A stretch of 64,000 nt of DNA, from assembly GCA_002261195.1 (NCBI GenBank), contig MVBO01000024.1, positions 62,001 to 126,000 of the forward strand. Direction: 5' to 3'. Shown here one piece after another: positions 22,944-34,594 of the stretch. How positions within the stretch are numbered: position 1 is the stretch's first letter; the number at the start of each line of letters is the position of its first letter. A program made the position numbers and the translations under genes. The notes beneath the pieces were generated by a model. The model saw only the letters and a list, made by a program, of their open reading frames with translations, had not been told where the DNA came from and did no database searches. The DNA comes from Bifiguratus adelaidae (taxonomy: Eukaryota > Mucoromycota > Endogonomycetes > Endogonales).

Positions 22944-24620
22944 TCAGAGCGTCAAGTGAGGGGAACGAGACACGAATGCAAATAAGAGACCAGCTACGAG
23001 ACCGGCGGCTGGCAAAGTAATTATCCAGCTTATGGCGGTCATGCCTAAGGCACGCCAGTTTACAGTCTTGTATCCTCGGCGTTGGCATAATCCAATGGCA
23101 GCCACGGCACCAGTGATACAATGGGTCGTGGAGACAGGCAAACCAAGCTTGGAGCACGTGAGCACGGTGAGTGAGGTCCCCAATTCGGCACTGAAGCCAC
23201 GTGTGGGTGACATGTAAGTCACCTTGTTGCCCAAGGTGGCCATTACGTGGTGTCCATAAGTGATGAGACCAATGTCAATCATGGCTCCGCCAAAACCGAG
23301 CACCCAGAGAGGTATTGGCGTCTTTCCGGAAAGATTTGCGTTGCCGTTATCCCAGACATAGTAAATGGTGGACAAAGGGCCAACGGCATTGGCGACATCG
23401 TTGGATCCGTGAGCAAAGGAAGCAAAGAAGGCAGTCATGACTTGCAATACCGAGTAGACAGCTTCCGTCTGGCTGTCAAACTTGCGGGTAAGTTCGTGCA
23501 TGGCTGCAACTTTTTCACCGCCGGTAGCCTTGATATCCGTACGAACGCCCGCCATCAATTTGTCCTTTATTCGTTTTGCAATGCTATCCTTCTTCGGAAA
23601 GCTCACCTCTTCATGAACAATGTCCTCTTTCTCGGGCGGCGCGTCTACGCCTTCCTCGATGCTCGCAGTCGATGTGGCATTTCCATTGTTTTCGTGAAGA
23701 GACTCTTCCTCTACTTGTTTTGGTGGTCGATAAGAGATGAAAGGAATCACAAAGCAGTGATACCACCGTATATTTTCCTCGTCTTGAATGGTGCGTCGAA
23801 GGTAGGGTCGCAGAAAGAAGAATGTAAATAGGAACACACCGCCAGCGACGCCGAATGAGATACCGAGAATGGTGCCAATGGGTAGACTTTCCAATTTGAG
23901 ACCAGGTGCACCTTTGAAGACGATGTAGAAGCAGTTGATGAAGATGGTGATGCCAAAGTAAAATGGTATAGCGATGAGTGCGCGCCTCAAAGAGTCTTCG
24001 TGGACAAGGACAGCGTACTTTGTGATGAGAAAAATGATTGCGGAAATAGAGCTGGCAACAGCGGGAGAAATGATCCAGGAGAGAACAATCTTGACAAGTC
24101 CTGACCAATTGACGGTATTCGAACCAAAGGAAGCAATACCTATGCCGACCAAGGCACCAACAATAGCATGAGTGGTCGAGACGGGAATACCAAATGATGA
24201 AGCGGCAAGGATCCAAGTTGATGAGCCAACAAGAGCGCAGAGCATGCCCAGCATAAGTACGGCCGGCTAACTGTAGAATTAGTTGATATCAATGATACCA
24301 CTTTTCACAGTCTCAGCAGTATTGGAACCAAGCAAGAACGCGCCTAAGAATTCCGTAAAAAGCGCGATGAGACAGGCCGTCAAGAGACTAATGGAGCCAG
24401 AACCGACAGAAGAGGCAAAGCCATTGGCGACATCGTTGGCGCCAATTCCATAAGCATCCAGACCCGCGACGATGACACCGAGGGCGAAGATAAAGGTATA
24501 ATGATGGGGTTGCATTGGCGGTATGATCGTTGAGTCAGCGGGAGCGATGATTTCTTGCGCTTGAGCAGCAATAGCTGCCATGATCATCAGCGTTATGGAT
24601 AGATACTTGAAATGGCCCAT
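22944..24620 (-). CDS. PHO89: Na+/phosphate symporter (PiT/PHO4 family)
   Basis: N-terminal part 24309-24620 and C-terminal part 22944-24266; 544 residues if the 42 bases between are an intron. A plasma-membrane cation-coupled phosphate transporter with two inverted PHO4 repeats: GANDVANGFASSVGSGS in the first, GSNDVANAVGPLS in the second, plus GIPVSTTHAIVGA and GLPVSTTHCITGA. An N-terminal signal-like TM and a long cytoplasmic loop (SFPKKDS, then basic) are seen. The 42-nt segment starts GTGAAA, has an ACTAAT branch-like site and ends TTAG, but translates in frame as conserved-looking sequence containing TAA and TAG (see findings). The gene is otherwise intact, so a functional protein is likely. 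Confidence 0.88.
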
Positions 24621-25217
24621 CGAGAAGTGAACATTATGATGTTCAACGTCGCGTTGAACTCAGCTTTTATGCCATTGCAAGCCAATGCAATAGAAGGAAT
24701 CGATGCGGAACCAACCGATCGCCTCATCGAATAGTTTCTCACCTTGATTGAACGTGCTTTCTCGTATCTCTATGCAGAATTCCATTGTGCGTATCCTTGT
24801 CTGAGAAAAATCCGAAGGAAACTACTTCAAGCCACTTCCGAAGCATTGGCCTGTTCCTTTAGACTAACCAAATTAGGCCACAAAACATCAGAAACGTGAT
24901 TTCCCAATTTGGACATGTAATGTGCTGCTTCGGAACGCGGAAGTTTTTGAGGCAAAAGGATGTGTTGAAAGCTAAAACAAAGACTCCTTTTCGATCTTGC
25001 TCAACTTACACCTGCTTTGCTAGCCATCGTTTCCTCTGTCCTCGTCTACTCTAATTCCTTTCACCAGAGCACCGTAGGGTTTACGGACGCACGCAAACAG
25101 AGGAACAGAAATCGGAGTTTATGCAAAACAAAACGTACGCAACGCAACGCGCAAGGGACGATAGCTCTGCTTGACGTGGAGCTCTTGCTTGCAAAGTCGC
25201 AGAGCCTACCCCGCGTC
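24621..25217. promoter_or_regulatory. Divergent upstream region of PHO89 and chitin synthase
   Basis: About 600 bp between two divergent genes. No ORF, RNA or clear TATA box; CT-rich near 25000. A shared regulatory region is possible but not shown. Confidence 0.4.
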
Positions 25218-28200
25218 ATGTCTAGATTTTCAAGCACCGGTATATTTCACGGCCTATGGACTGCCTTGTCAAGGTCAGCTCGCAACAACAGCGAGGAGGG
25301 GACAAGGGACGTCACAGTGAGACGAGTGTCAGATGTAGAGACATCACGGCTGGTTCAGGACCCTGGAAATAGTGACAGTCTGCGGCACCTAGAAGAAGGC
25401 AACACCCCTAGAAGATCGGCGGACATATCCACTTCCCAAGACAATGTACATCGATCGGATCCAAATGTCACCCAACAGCATCAAACCGCACACTTGAACC
25501 GCTACTATAGACAAGGTACCCGCAGTCATCGTCATAGCCTTCCTCCGATAAGTACAGCGGTCAACCAGGCATCGACAACTGGCATTCGCTCCAGCTGGTC
25601 CTTGGGCTCCGTCGGAGATGCTTTAGCTTCCCAAGATTATGCAGCATCGCCTGCGTCGATGACATCATCTAATACACTTCCACAATCCAATTCACAACCA
25701 GTTCGATCCACACCTTTGCCACATAATTCGCCAACATTTGTCGGTGGGTTCGTGATACCCCCACAAGATCATTGTTCTTCAACCGTCAGCCCTCTACCAC
25801 ATGGAGCCGTTGCTTCGCAAAGTTCCGTACCCCCACCAATCGCCATCTCCTCGCCGTCACTACAGCATCATGGCTCTCCGGGGATCGAATTGATGGTACA
25901 AGATTATCGATACATGTACCCCATAGGCAGCGGCACGTTTAGTCCGCCAACCATAGGGTCACCAACATCTCAACTATACCCACCACAGCAGCAGCACGAA
26001 ATGCATGCACTACAGGATGCTGCCAACGGTCAGGTTTGGATGCCCCATCAAGACGCGACACAACAACCGAGAATGTCAAGCGAAGAACTCAATGCCTCTC
26101 AAGCCGAGAGAAGTCTCTCAACATCCGCTACAGAGCAAAGCTCCACCGCCTGGCCATCTGTAGCAGGACCAAGGATAGATCGGCTTGCCGAGAGTATCAC
26201 AGGCCTCATTGGCTGGTGGAGAGCCTCCTCTCAACCTCCTCCTATCACGCATCCCGAAGCTACCTCGCCCACATCAGAACCTACCACCCGTTACTCAGGA
26301 CGCGCACCTCTCCATCAACCTCGTCGATACAAGACAAGGAAATACGTTTCTCTAATCTCTGGTAACCTTGTCCTCAATTGTCCTGTCCCTCGTCAATTGC
26401 TCCATTCCATTTCAAGGCGAAAAGAGGATGAGTTTCGGTACATGCGATATACGGCTGCCACGTGTGATCCAGATGGTTTTGTGGAAGGTGGATATACGCT
26501 TCGACAACGTATCTACGGACGAAATACGGAACTTTTCATTGTCGTGACAGTGTACAATGTAAGTCGGTGGTCATTGTCCGAGATGTGTATCGGTGGCTAA
26601 ACGACCTTGCAGGAGGATGATCTATTGCTGACACGTACGCTTCATGGACTGATGAAAAACATTGCTCACCTATGTACGCGAAACAAGTCGAAAACATGGG
26701 GGTCCGACGGCTGGAAAAAGTGCGTTGTGTGCATTGTGGCCGATGGTCGATCCAAAGTGAGCGAGCGCGTATTGGGTGTGCTGGCTGCCTTGGGAGTATA
26801 CCAAGATGGGATTGCCAAAGGAAGCGTCGATGGCAAGAAGGTAGAGGCGCACATTTACGAGGTACGGACAAGTGATTGGTTTGCCAGTCTATATTTATGG
26901 TTGTCTGGTAGTATACGACCCAAATCTCGCTAGACTCGGACCTCAAATGCAAGGGCGCCGATAAGGGCATCGTTCCGACACAGATCTTATTCTGCTTAAA
27001 GGAGAACAATGCGAAAAAGATCAACTCTCATCGCTGGTTCTTCAATGCCTTTGCTCCCATTCTCGACCCAAATGTCTGTGTATTGCTTGACGTGGGCACT
27101 CGGCCCGGCAATACCAGTATATACCACCTCTGGAAAGCCTTCGATCTGAGTTCGGAAGTTGGTGGAGCCTGCGGCGAGGTGTGCGCAATGACCGGCACCG
27201 CCTGGCTTCAACTGTTGAATCCACTTGTCGCTGCTCAGAACTTCGAGTACAAGATGTCGAATATCTTGGACAAGCCGTTTGAGAGCCTTTTTGGGTATAT
27301 CAGTGTTTTACCAGGTGCTTTCTCAGCTTACCGATATATTGCCATCAAAAACGACGAGACTGGCCGCGGCCCGTTATCCCAATATTTTCAAGGCGAGCCA
27401 GAGTATCGATTGAGAAGTGCTCACAAAACGTCGGGCATCTTTTCTGCCAACATGTATCTTGCCGAAGATCGAATTCTTTGCTTTGAACTTGTCTCCAAGA
27501 AATGCGAACGCTGGATCCTCAAATATGTCAAGCAAGCCTTCGGCGAAACAGACGTTCCGGATGCGTTGCCCGAGTTCTTGTCTCAGAGAAGGCGATGGTT
27601 AAACGGTAGTTTCTTTGCGGCGGTTTACGCGCTGTTCCATTGGCATCATGTATGGCAGAGTGGCCATAGCATAGGCAGAAAATGGACTCTTCAAATGCTA
27701 GGTCTACATAATTTTGTTAACCTACTGCTCAGTTGGTTTGGCATGGTAAGTATCCGGAATCGGCAATGCATGTAGAGCGTATTACTCATTCATTACGTTG
27801 TCTAGGCCAATTTCTATATTGCCTTCTTCTTCATTACGCGCTCTGTCGGTGATCCACAGATTGATCCATTCGGTGATGGATGGGGAGAAAAGATATTTGA
27901 GGGCGTACGGTACCTATACTACTTTTTGATTATTGCCATGTTCATATGCTCCCTCGGCAACAGGCCACAAGGGTAAGTATTGCTCTTGTATCGCATCGAA
28001 CATGCCTATTAAAACCAGCCCTCCCGCAGATCAAAATGGATGTTTACTCTGTGCGTTGTCTTCTTTGGTTTAGTAATGTGCTACATGCTCTTCTGCTCGG
28101 CTTGGCTCACTTTCTCGGGTGTCCATCGAGCCATGTCCGATCCCTCCTGGAATCCTGCCGCCAGCAATTCCAATGCCCAACTATTACTGGCAACTCCAGG

Positions 28201-28895
28201 CTTCCGCGACATCATCATCTCTTTAGCCGCCACCTACGGCCTCTATTTTTGTTCCAGCATACTATGGCTCGATCCCTGGCACATGTTTACCAGCTTCCTG
28301 CAGTATCTTCTCCTCGCTCCTAGTTACATCAACGTATTGAATATTTACGCGTTTTGTAATACGCACGATGTCAGGTACGCAAATGCACATTTCTCTATTG
28401 CATCTGCTCAGAAACACGTTCCAAATATAGTTGGGGCACCAAAGGAGACAATGATCCTTCCATCGACCTGGGTGCAGCCATCGCAGCCCCATCCCAGGGA
28501 GTAGATCAAGTCGAAATGGAACTACCTACGGCCGAATTGGATATTAATGAAGCCTACAATGACGCCCTCCTCTTACTAAAGCAGACTCGCGAAAACAAAA
28601 AAACGGTACGTCATTGCGGAATGCGGCATTATATTCACAAGGCAATTAGCCTAGAGGCGCCAAGACGAAACAGGAAGATTACTATCGGTCGTTTCGGACT
28701 CAACTGGTCCTTGTCTGGATTGCGTGCAATGCGATTCTCATTGCCGTGGTGACCTCTCAGAATTGGGACAATCCCTTTGTTCCTCATGGTGATCCTAATC
28801 CATATCTGGCATTTGTCTTCTGGACTGTGGCGGCCATGGCCAGTATAAGGTTTCTGGGCAGTGTGAGTTTCCTCGTTGCTAGCCTGTTTCGATGA
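25218..28895 (+). CDS. Chitin synthase, division 1 (class I-III)
   Basis: Seven exons: 25218-26558, 26613-26861, 26912-27745, 27806-27972, 28030-28374, 28431-28605, 28650-28895; 1118 residues. About 340 N-terminal residues are disordered (Ser/Pro/Gln/His). The division-1 catalytic core follows: [80 protein letters not shown] and [16 protein letters not shown] (near residue 755). Multiple TM segments close the protein, ending [17 protein letters not shown]. The N-terminal extension is longer than in most class I/II enzymes and probably serves trafficking or regulation. ATG 25218 is the first in-frame ATG. Confidence 0.94.
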
Positions 28896-29051
28896 CATCA
28901 GTGGCCTGGGGCATCGAAGATCAGCACCTGATAATAAAACGGCCTTCCATATTAGGGAGGCCCCTGTGTGAGCAGGGCTTGTCACCAAAAATAAATTGGC
29001 AGTCGCGGGACCGTATAAGAGCGTCGAAAGATTGGACGCGTTCCAGGCATT

Positions 29052-29075
29052 GTCTCTTTCTCTCTCTCTCTCTCT
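29052..29075 (+). repeat. CT dinucleotide-rich tract
   Basis: Mostly (CT)n with one TTT interruption, about 20-45 bp upstream of the ATG at 29096; it probably lies in the promoter/5' UTR as a pyrimidine element. Confidence 0.7.
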
Positions 29076-29095
29076 ATTGCCATTCTCGATACACC

Positions 29096-29620
29096 ATGAA
29101 GATTAACGCATACACGCTTTTGGCCTTGACGGCTTTCGTTACTGCCGCTCGTGCTCAAGGTACTACTTCCACTGATCTGTAAGTAACATGTTGCATTTTT
29201 GGCACTCGGTCGCTCATAATGATTGTGTACAGGGGAGCTACTAGTACCGATACCGCTGCTGCTGGTTCTACTGATACCTCTACCGACACTTGGGCTGCTA
29301 CTTCTACCGATAATGGCGCCTCAGTCGGTGCCGCCACGAGCATGCCATGGGATGCAAGCTCTACCGATACCTGGGCATCTGCCTCCGCCACTGGAAGCAT
29401 GATGACAGCCTTCCCCACCTCTGCCTGGGGTGCTTCCGGCTCGAGCTCTGCTTCGGCTATGAGCACTGGCATGTCCTCCATGGGTATGCCCAGCTCCTCC
29501 GCCAGCGCTTCCGTCTCAGGTTCTGGTGCGCCTACTCCCGCTTCTGCTGCTTCTGCCAACTCTGTCAAGATGGGTTTGGGTATCGGCGCTGCTGCCATGG
29601 CTGTTGCCTTGTTTATGTAA
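29096..29620 (+). CDS. Ser/Thr/Ala-rich GPI-anchored cell-wall protein
   Basis: Two exons, 29096-29178 and 29233-29620; 156 residues. Signal peptide MKINAYTLLALTAFVTAARA, then imperfect STDT repeats (GATSTDTAAAGSTDTSTDT, then related copies) and a Ser/Ala/Met/Gly-rich stretch. The C-terminus is a hydrophobic tail (MGLGIGAAAMAVALFM) after a small-residue omega region (SAASANS), the classic GPI-anchor signal. Such proteins are heavily O-mannosylated and become linked to the membrane or wall. No catalytic domain. It lies 200 bp downstream of the division-1 chitin synthase. Confidence 0.85.
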
Positions 29621-29845
29621 AAAAGTGTTGATATAGATGCTGTGTTGTGCTCAACACAGTGTCATGAACGTTGTATCATAGAGCACTTCTTTAAGAGCGT
29701 TTGCATATATTTGCAACCAACCTTTAACTTTCTCAACGTACGCGCTCATTATGTTCCACTCTCAAACAATGGACCCAAATTTGACTCAAGAACACCGTCA
29801 CACAAGAGCGGGGGAACCTTGTACTGGAACACGCTCGGTGTGTTC

Positions 29846-30881
29846 ATGGGCAAACCTATTGACATTAGCGAATCACAGCCTGATCGACGCAATCGGCACT
29901 ACCTGTTGTCGATTGCGCTTATCTGTTGTATACTCGTTTACCTCATGGGCCTTTCCCGATCCGATCCCAACTACGTCACATTTCACCATGGCACGCTTCC
30001 TCTCATCATTGCCGCACCGCATGGAGGGCAAAGGTATCCACGTCACGTCAAGAATAGACCATCTGAACCAGAGTCCAACACAAAGCCCGACCTTTTTACT
30101 CGAGAAATGGCCCTATCGGTAGCCCATGGAGTAAGCAAGGTATGGCAAGAACGTGGAGGAACGCAACGACCGTTTGTGGTGGTGTGCGACTTGGCCCGTC
30201 GAAAAGTCGACGTAAACCGTGAATGGAGCGAGGAAGTGGGCCCTTCACCTGAAGCCAAGGCGACCTGGAAGGTAAGTCTCGTCGGTGATGGGAGCCAGGG
30301 TGGGCTAATGGTATTCTAGGCTTATCACGGGGCTTTGAACGAAGCGGTGGAAGCCGTTCAACGGCAATTCGGTGCCGGACTTTACCTAGATTTGCACGGT
30401 AGGTCTAAGTCTCTCTTACCCGTATTCATGTCATTCCTCCAAAGGCCATGCCCATCCCACCAATTGGATCGAGCTAGGCTACAATATCCCCGGTCCCTTT
30501 CTACGACTCGACGACGAGGCACTGGACGAGCTCGAGATATTGCGACAAAATACGAGTATTTATGGTCTCTTGGAGCGGACCGATATGTCCTTGAGTGAAG
30601 GGATACGCGGTAATAGATCATTTGGGCATCAATGGAAGGAACGCAACACGGGTTTCGAAGCGGTTCCGAGTCCACAGTTGCCTTGGCCTTTACCCAACGA
30701 TGTGTATTTCAAAGGAGGGTACAGTATTCAGCGCCATGGGAGTGCCCATCGGAAGCATTCGGTGGATGCGATTCAGGTGGAAATGCCGCGGTTAGCTCGC
30801 TTGCACGTGGATGAGCGTGCCAAAGTCGTGGCTGGGTTGGTGGATACGGTGGTGTGGATGCTGGATCAGTATTATAACTGA
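29846..30881 (+). CDS. N-formylglutamate amidohydrolase-like, membrane-anchored
   Basis: Three exons: 29846-30271, 30320-30398, 30445-30881; 313 residues. Residues 1-20 are cytosolic/basic, followed by one TM (YLLSIALICCILVYLMGL), giving type II topology with the enzyme outside the cytosol. The FGase-like fold is marked by PLIIAAPHGGQRYP, a CDLARRKVDVNREW motif, LYLDLHGHAHP (rebuilt over intron 2) and FKGGYSIQRHG near the end; these His/Glu/Asp residues bind the catalytic metal in the family. Substrate unknown: eukaryotic members are poorly studied and the bacterial function (histidine catabolism) should not be assumed. ATG 29846 gives the cleanest N-terminus. Confidence 0.85.
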
Positions 30882-31319
30882 GGGGCAAATGTACTCTAGT
30901 GTATAACAGCAAACAAAATGTGTATGTCCCGTCCTGTCGCGAGACAAAATCATTAAACCGAGAACCAAATCTTGCCTATATGTACAAGGTTTATCAACAT
31001 CCAAAGCAAAATTATGTATAGAAGAAGGTGAGTGTAGATGTCTCCAGCTTATGCTGAGATTTCGACCAAGATTTGAGCAGCCTAGGCAAGGACAACGAAT
31101 GCGTCAATCAATTGATCAGAGACCCAAAAAAGTGGCCTCATTGTGTCACAAAGATATCAACCCCCTGGCGAGGTAATGTGACACTGGGAAATGCCACACA
31201 CTCGCACATGGGCCTCGAACTTGTCAAGTTCCTCTGGATTTGCTATACACCACCCATGAGCCCACGTTTCGGGGGCCTCACATGGTCAGATGACCTGAGC
31301 TAATCCAGATCTTGCCTTT
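30882..31319. other. Intergenic stretch between convergent genes
   Basis: 3' flanks of the amidohydrolase-like gene and of the C2H2 gene. A 76-codon plus-strand frame at 31073-31303 starts at a non-ATG codon and shows no family signal. Confidence 0.45.
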
Positions 31320-32464
31320 TCAGCCCCATGGGAAAATGCCGCCAGCCTATTCAGGTTGGCGTGCGTGGTAAGTGCGTAAAGCGACCCAAACCGATTCGGT
31401 CACGCACTTCTCACTTGTTTGCAAGCCCGCCAAACACGTCTCCTGTACAAAGCCGCCATCCCAAGCATATGCACCATGCTTACCTCCATCATCTGTACTT
31501 GCTGATGCTTGGAAAGGTTAAATCGCAAGCAGGTTTCCCAGCACTCGTGATGCTCCCAGTTGTGCTGTGAAACATCCAGATTAAGATAAATGCCATCATC
31601 TGGAATCTCGAGATGCTCACCTTCACCAAGCAATTTCTATGTTTGTATTGCTTTCCACACACATCGCAAGAATATGAAGCCCGATATTTGGGCATCTTTC
31701 CGCCGTACATCTCACGCTTGGCTTGCCCTCGAGCGCTGCTATTGGACGAGACAGACATGGTTGAGACAGTGGACGAGATGGATCCACGATGCATCAGATC
31801 AGGTGTTATTGCAAAGTTGGGCGATGTCGGAGTCACTGGAAAGATGCTGATGGGTGCTGCCAGAGTACCAGGGACAGCTTCTGAGGCCGGACGTCTAGGG
31901 TCCGCTTCCACATCGATTTCGTCGTCCTCGTAGTTTTGCTCTTCGTCAAATTCCTCCAAATCTTCGTCTGTATCCTGCTTCATGTCGTCGCTGCTCAATT
32001 CTTCCTCCTTGATGTCAGATTCATGAGCACGGTCAACGTTGAGGGCAGTGCCGGCATTCTGTGCCTTGGTACGGCGTGAACTGGAGTTATTCGTCTTGCC
32101 GTCCAGGGACACCGGCGAACTGGAATCCCGTTGACTTGCAGGCGGTGTGTATGCGATGGGAGAAGCGGGTGTAGATATCGAGCAGACGTCTAGTATGGGG
32201 GAGGTAGCAACTGCACCAGACGGACTTGGCGGAGGTGTAAGCTCAGTCCGGACTATTTTTTTGGGAGGCGTCAGGTCAGCCCACGAGAAAACAGTGTACA
32301 AGTATAAGAAGAGTAGGAACGAGGGCAGAGAGGAAGAACAACATCGGTGAGCATTCCGTAGAATCACATAGACCACATTTTCTGCCCTTACCTGAGTTTA
32401 GCTTGTCTCTGTTAATTTTCGGACGGTAAATTCCCGTTGCAACGGAAAGGCTGTTGGAAGCCAT
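31320..32464 (-). CDS. C2H2 zinc-finger transcription factor
   Basis: Four exons: 32392-32464, 31621-32252, 31484-31564, 31320-31346; 270 residues. N-terminus MASNSLSVATGIYRP, a Pro/Ser region with TPPPSPSG, a long acidic stretch around residues 105-140, then one C2H2 finger: CDVCGKQYKHRNCLVK in exon 2 continued by HNWEHHE in exon 3, spanning an intron. The following FNLSKHQQVQMME matches a tail found after this finger in related fungal proteins, where it normally continues longer. Here the last exon adds only nine codons (AGGIFPWG and stop); an alternative acceptor near 31440 would give another tail, so the C-terminus is uncertain. Nuclear role inferred. Confidence 0.78.
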
Positions 32465-33394
32465 AGTCAAAGCGCTTGTCAGATGGAGGGATTGGAGAGC
32501 GCAGTGAAGATGAGTAGACAGCTCGTTGTTGATAGATGGCAAGTGCAACTGGAGTGGCCAAATGGACGACGACAGTGCGAAGGCTATGAAGATGGGTGGG
32601 AAGCCAGTATAAAGGAAAAGATGGTCAGAGAGACCGTGTAAAGGAGAGTCTGAGCGTAGACAAGGCTTGATGACGATGCAGTGCAGGAGACAAAACAGCT
32701 GTGGCCGTCCTTCTGCACAAGACTGACAGGGCAAAAAGGCAAGACCAGTAGAGGGAATGGGCGGGAAGCTCCACAAACGCTGAAACAAGTCTCAAGGTGC
32801 AAGTATAGCGAAAAAGTCGTCAGAGATGCTGATAGACGTAGACTATGCAGCAAGAGAATAAAAAAAGAGTATGATAAAAAGTGGACCAAGTCCCTTTTTC
32901 TATGAAAAGATCCCAAAAAATGTTCCCTTTGGGACCGCTTTTCTCTCAATGTTTTCCCACCTCGTAAATTGGCAGGGTTGAGCCTATAAGTCCACCTGGG
33001 GGATTGTTTTTGGCGCGAGGCTGGGGGACCTTATTGCTCGTTATGAGGCACATAATTCCATTGATTGGCCGTGTAAATTAATTATGACGCAAGGTGACCC
33101 GATCATATGGTTAAAGCAGTCCCTAATAGTGATACCAACTAGGTGGGGCTTGTGTGGTCTGAGCGGGGGTCATGGAAAATGAAAAGGTGACTTCCAGCAG
33201 AATGGAATTCCTTTTTAAACGGGAATCAAAAAGAAAGGTACAAGCATTTGGACACATCACGTAGAGTACAAGGTAGGTGAGTAAAAACAGATGGAGTGTA
33301 AGAGTAGGATCGAGCGAGGATGTTGTACTGTTTCCATCGTCATGTGCCTATGCCGACTATTTTCGCCTTTGGTGTGCCATCTATGGGTGGTCCT
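32465..33394. other. Long upstream region of the C2H2 gene, 3' flank of NAC-alpha
   Basis: About 930 bp without supported genes. On the minus strand, pyrimidine-rich sequence extends 400 bases upstream of the C2H2 start, consistent with a long 5' leader. Minus-strand frames here are hydrophobic noise lacking a start context. Confidence 0.45.
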
Positions 33395-34157
33395 TTACAT
33401 GGTAAGTTCCTAAGAGAGTGTCAGGTTAGACGATATTCGGCCGAATTGATTGTGGGATTGCCGGCGACATACCAAGATGGCGTTGACAATATCGCTATCG
33501 TGCTTCTTGAGGGCAGTGACGGCCTTGCTACGAGAGACATTGGCTTGTTGCATGACCAATTCAATGTCCTTCTCAGCGACACCAGTCTCGTCTACTTCAC
33601 CCTCTTCCTCCTCAGCTTCAGCTGCGGCGCCTGATCCCTCAATGGCACCTTGGTTCTCCTCTTGAGCTTGCTGAGCGGCGACTTGTTGAGCGGCGGCGGC
33701 TTGAGCAGTAGCGTTCATATCCTCAACGCGAGCCTCACCGAACACGATCCAAGTGTCGGAGTTGCCTGACTTGTAAACGTCCGGTTGGGAGATGACAAAG
33801 AGCATCTGGGCAAAATTGAAGCATGAGTACAGTGAGTAGAATGGTTCCGTAGATTGATGTTGTAGGTGCGCGTGCTATGGAGCCGCAGAACAGCTCCAGA
33901 TACACGATACGTCCTCAACATCAGCCAGCGTTCTATACACTTACACCGCGAGGACGACGCATGGTTACTCGGGTGATGCCTTTGACTTGCTTCAAGCCCA
34001 ACTTCTCCATAGCCTTGCGGGCCTTCTTCTCACCACGGCCGACAAGCTTGTCACCGCCAAGGTTCTCCCCAGCTTCAGCGAGATCAGGAACTTCCTCATC
34101 GGAACCTTCTTCGGTGATCTCTTGAATCTTAGGCTCTGTGGTCGGATCGGCAGCCAT
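33395..34157 (-). CDS. EGD2: Nascent polypeptide-associated complex subunit alpha
   Basis: Three exons: 33945-34157, 33473-33805, 33395-33409; 186 residues. Ribosome-associated chaperone that contacts nascent chains with its beta partner. The acidic N-terminus is followed by the NAC domain ([19 protein letters not shown], then [11 protein letters not shown] joining [13 protein letters not shown]) and [12 protein letters not shown]. After an Ala/Gln/Glu linker comes the UBA domain ([20 protein letters not shown] and DSDIVNAI). The last exon is only 15 nt and restores the universal ELTM terminus, which confirms the splice sites. Confidence 0.97.
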
Positions 34158-34594
34158 CTGACGAAAAAAAATCGTGATAGTGTCAGCACAAGCTACATTG
34201 ACCCCACTTCTAAAGTGAGCAGCGCGAGCGATGGTGGACTGATGAGCGTTTCGCCAAGGGACGAACCCTGGCACCTCAGCATTCTGTGATAAATATGCCA
34301 CTTTTAAGGCCCAGTCTCAAACGCTGTATGTACGCCATCGCAGCCCTTGTTGTGCAATTTCATGGATTCTAGCTCACCTTGTATATGTAATGGATGGATG
34401 AATGAGTATTGGATCTAAGCTGGATGTTGTGCTTGCTTGCGTTCTCCACAGATTTCGGGTTAGGGGTTTTCCGCCTGCAACGAAATTTCGTGACGTCACG
34501 GTGGCTTGGGCCTGATGGGTCCCTGTGGGCCAAAATCAGTGCGAGCGCGCATACCTTTGATTCCTCCTCTATCCTATTTTGCTTGAGTTCCGTC
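34158..34594. promoter_or_regulatory. Divergent promoter of NAC-alpha and L27
   Basis: 437 bp between head-to-head genes that both serve the ribosome. A shared promoter would let them be co-expressed; this is inference. No clear TATA box, as usual for ribosomal genes. Confidence 0.5.
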
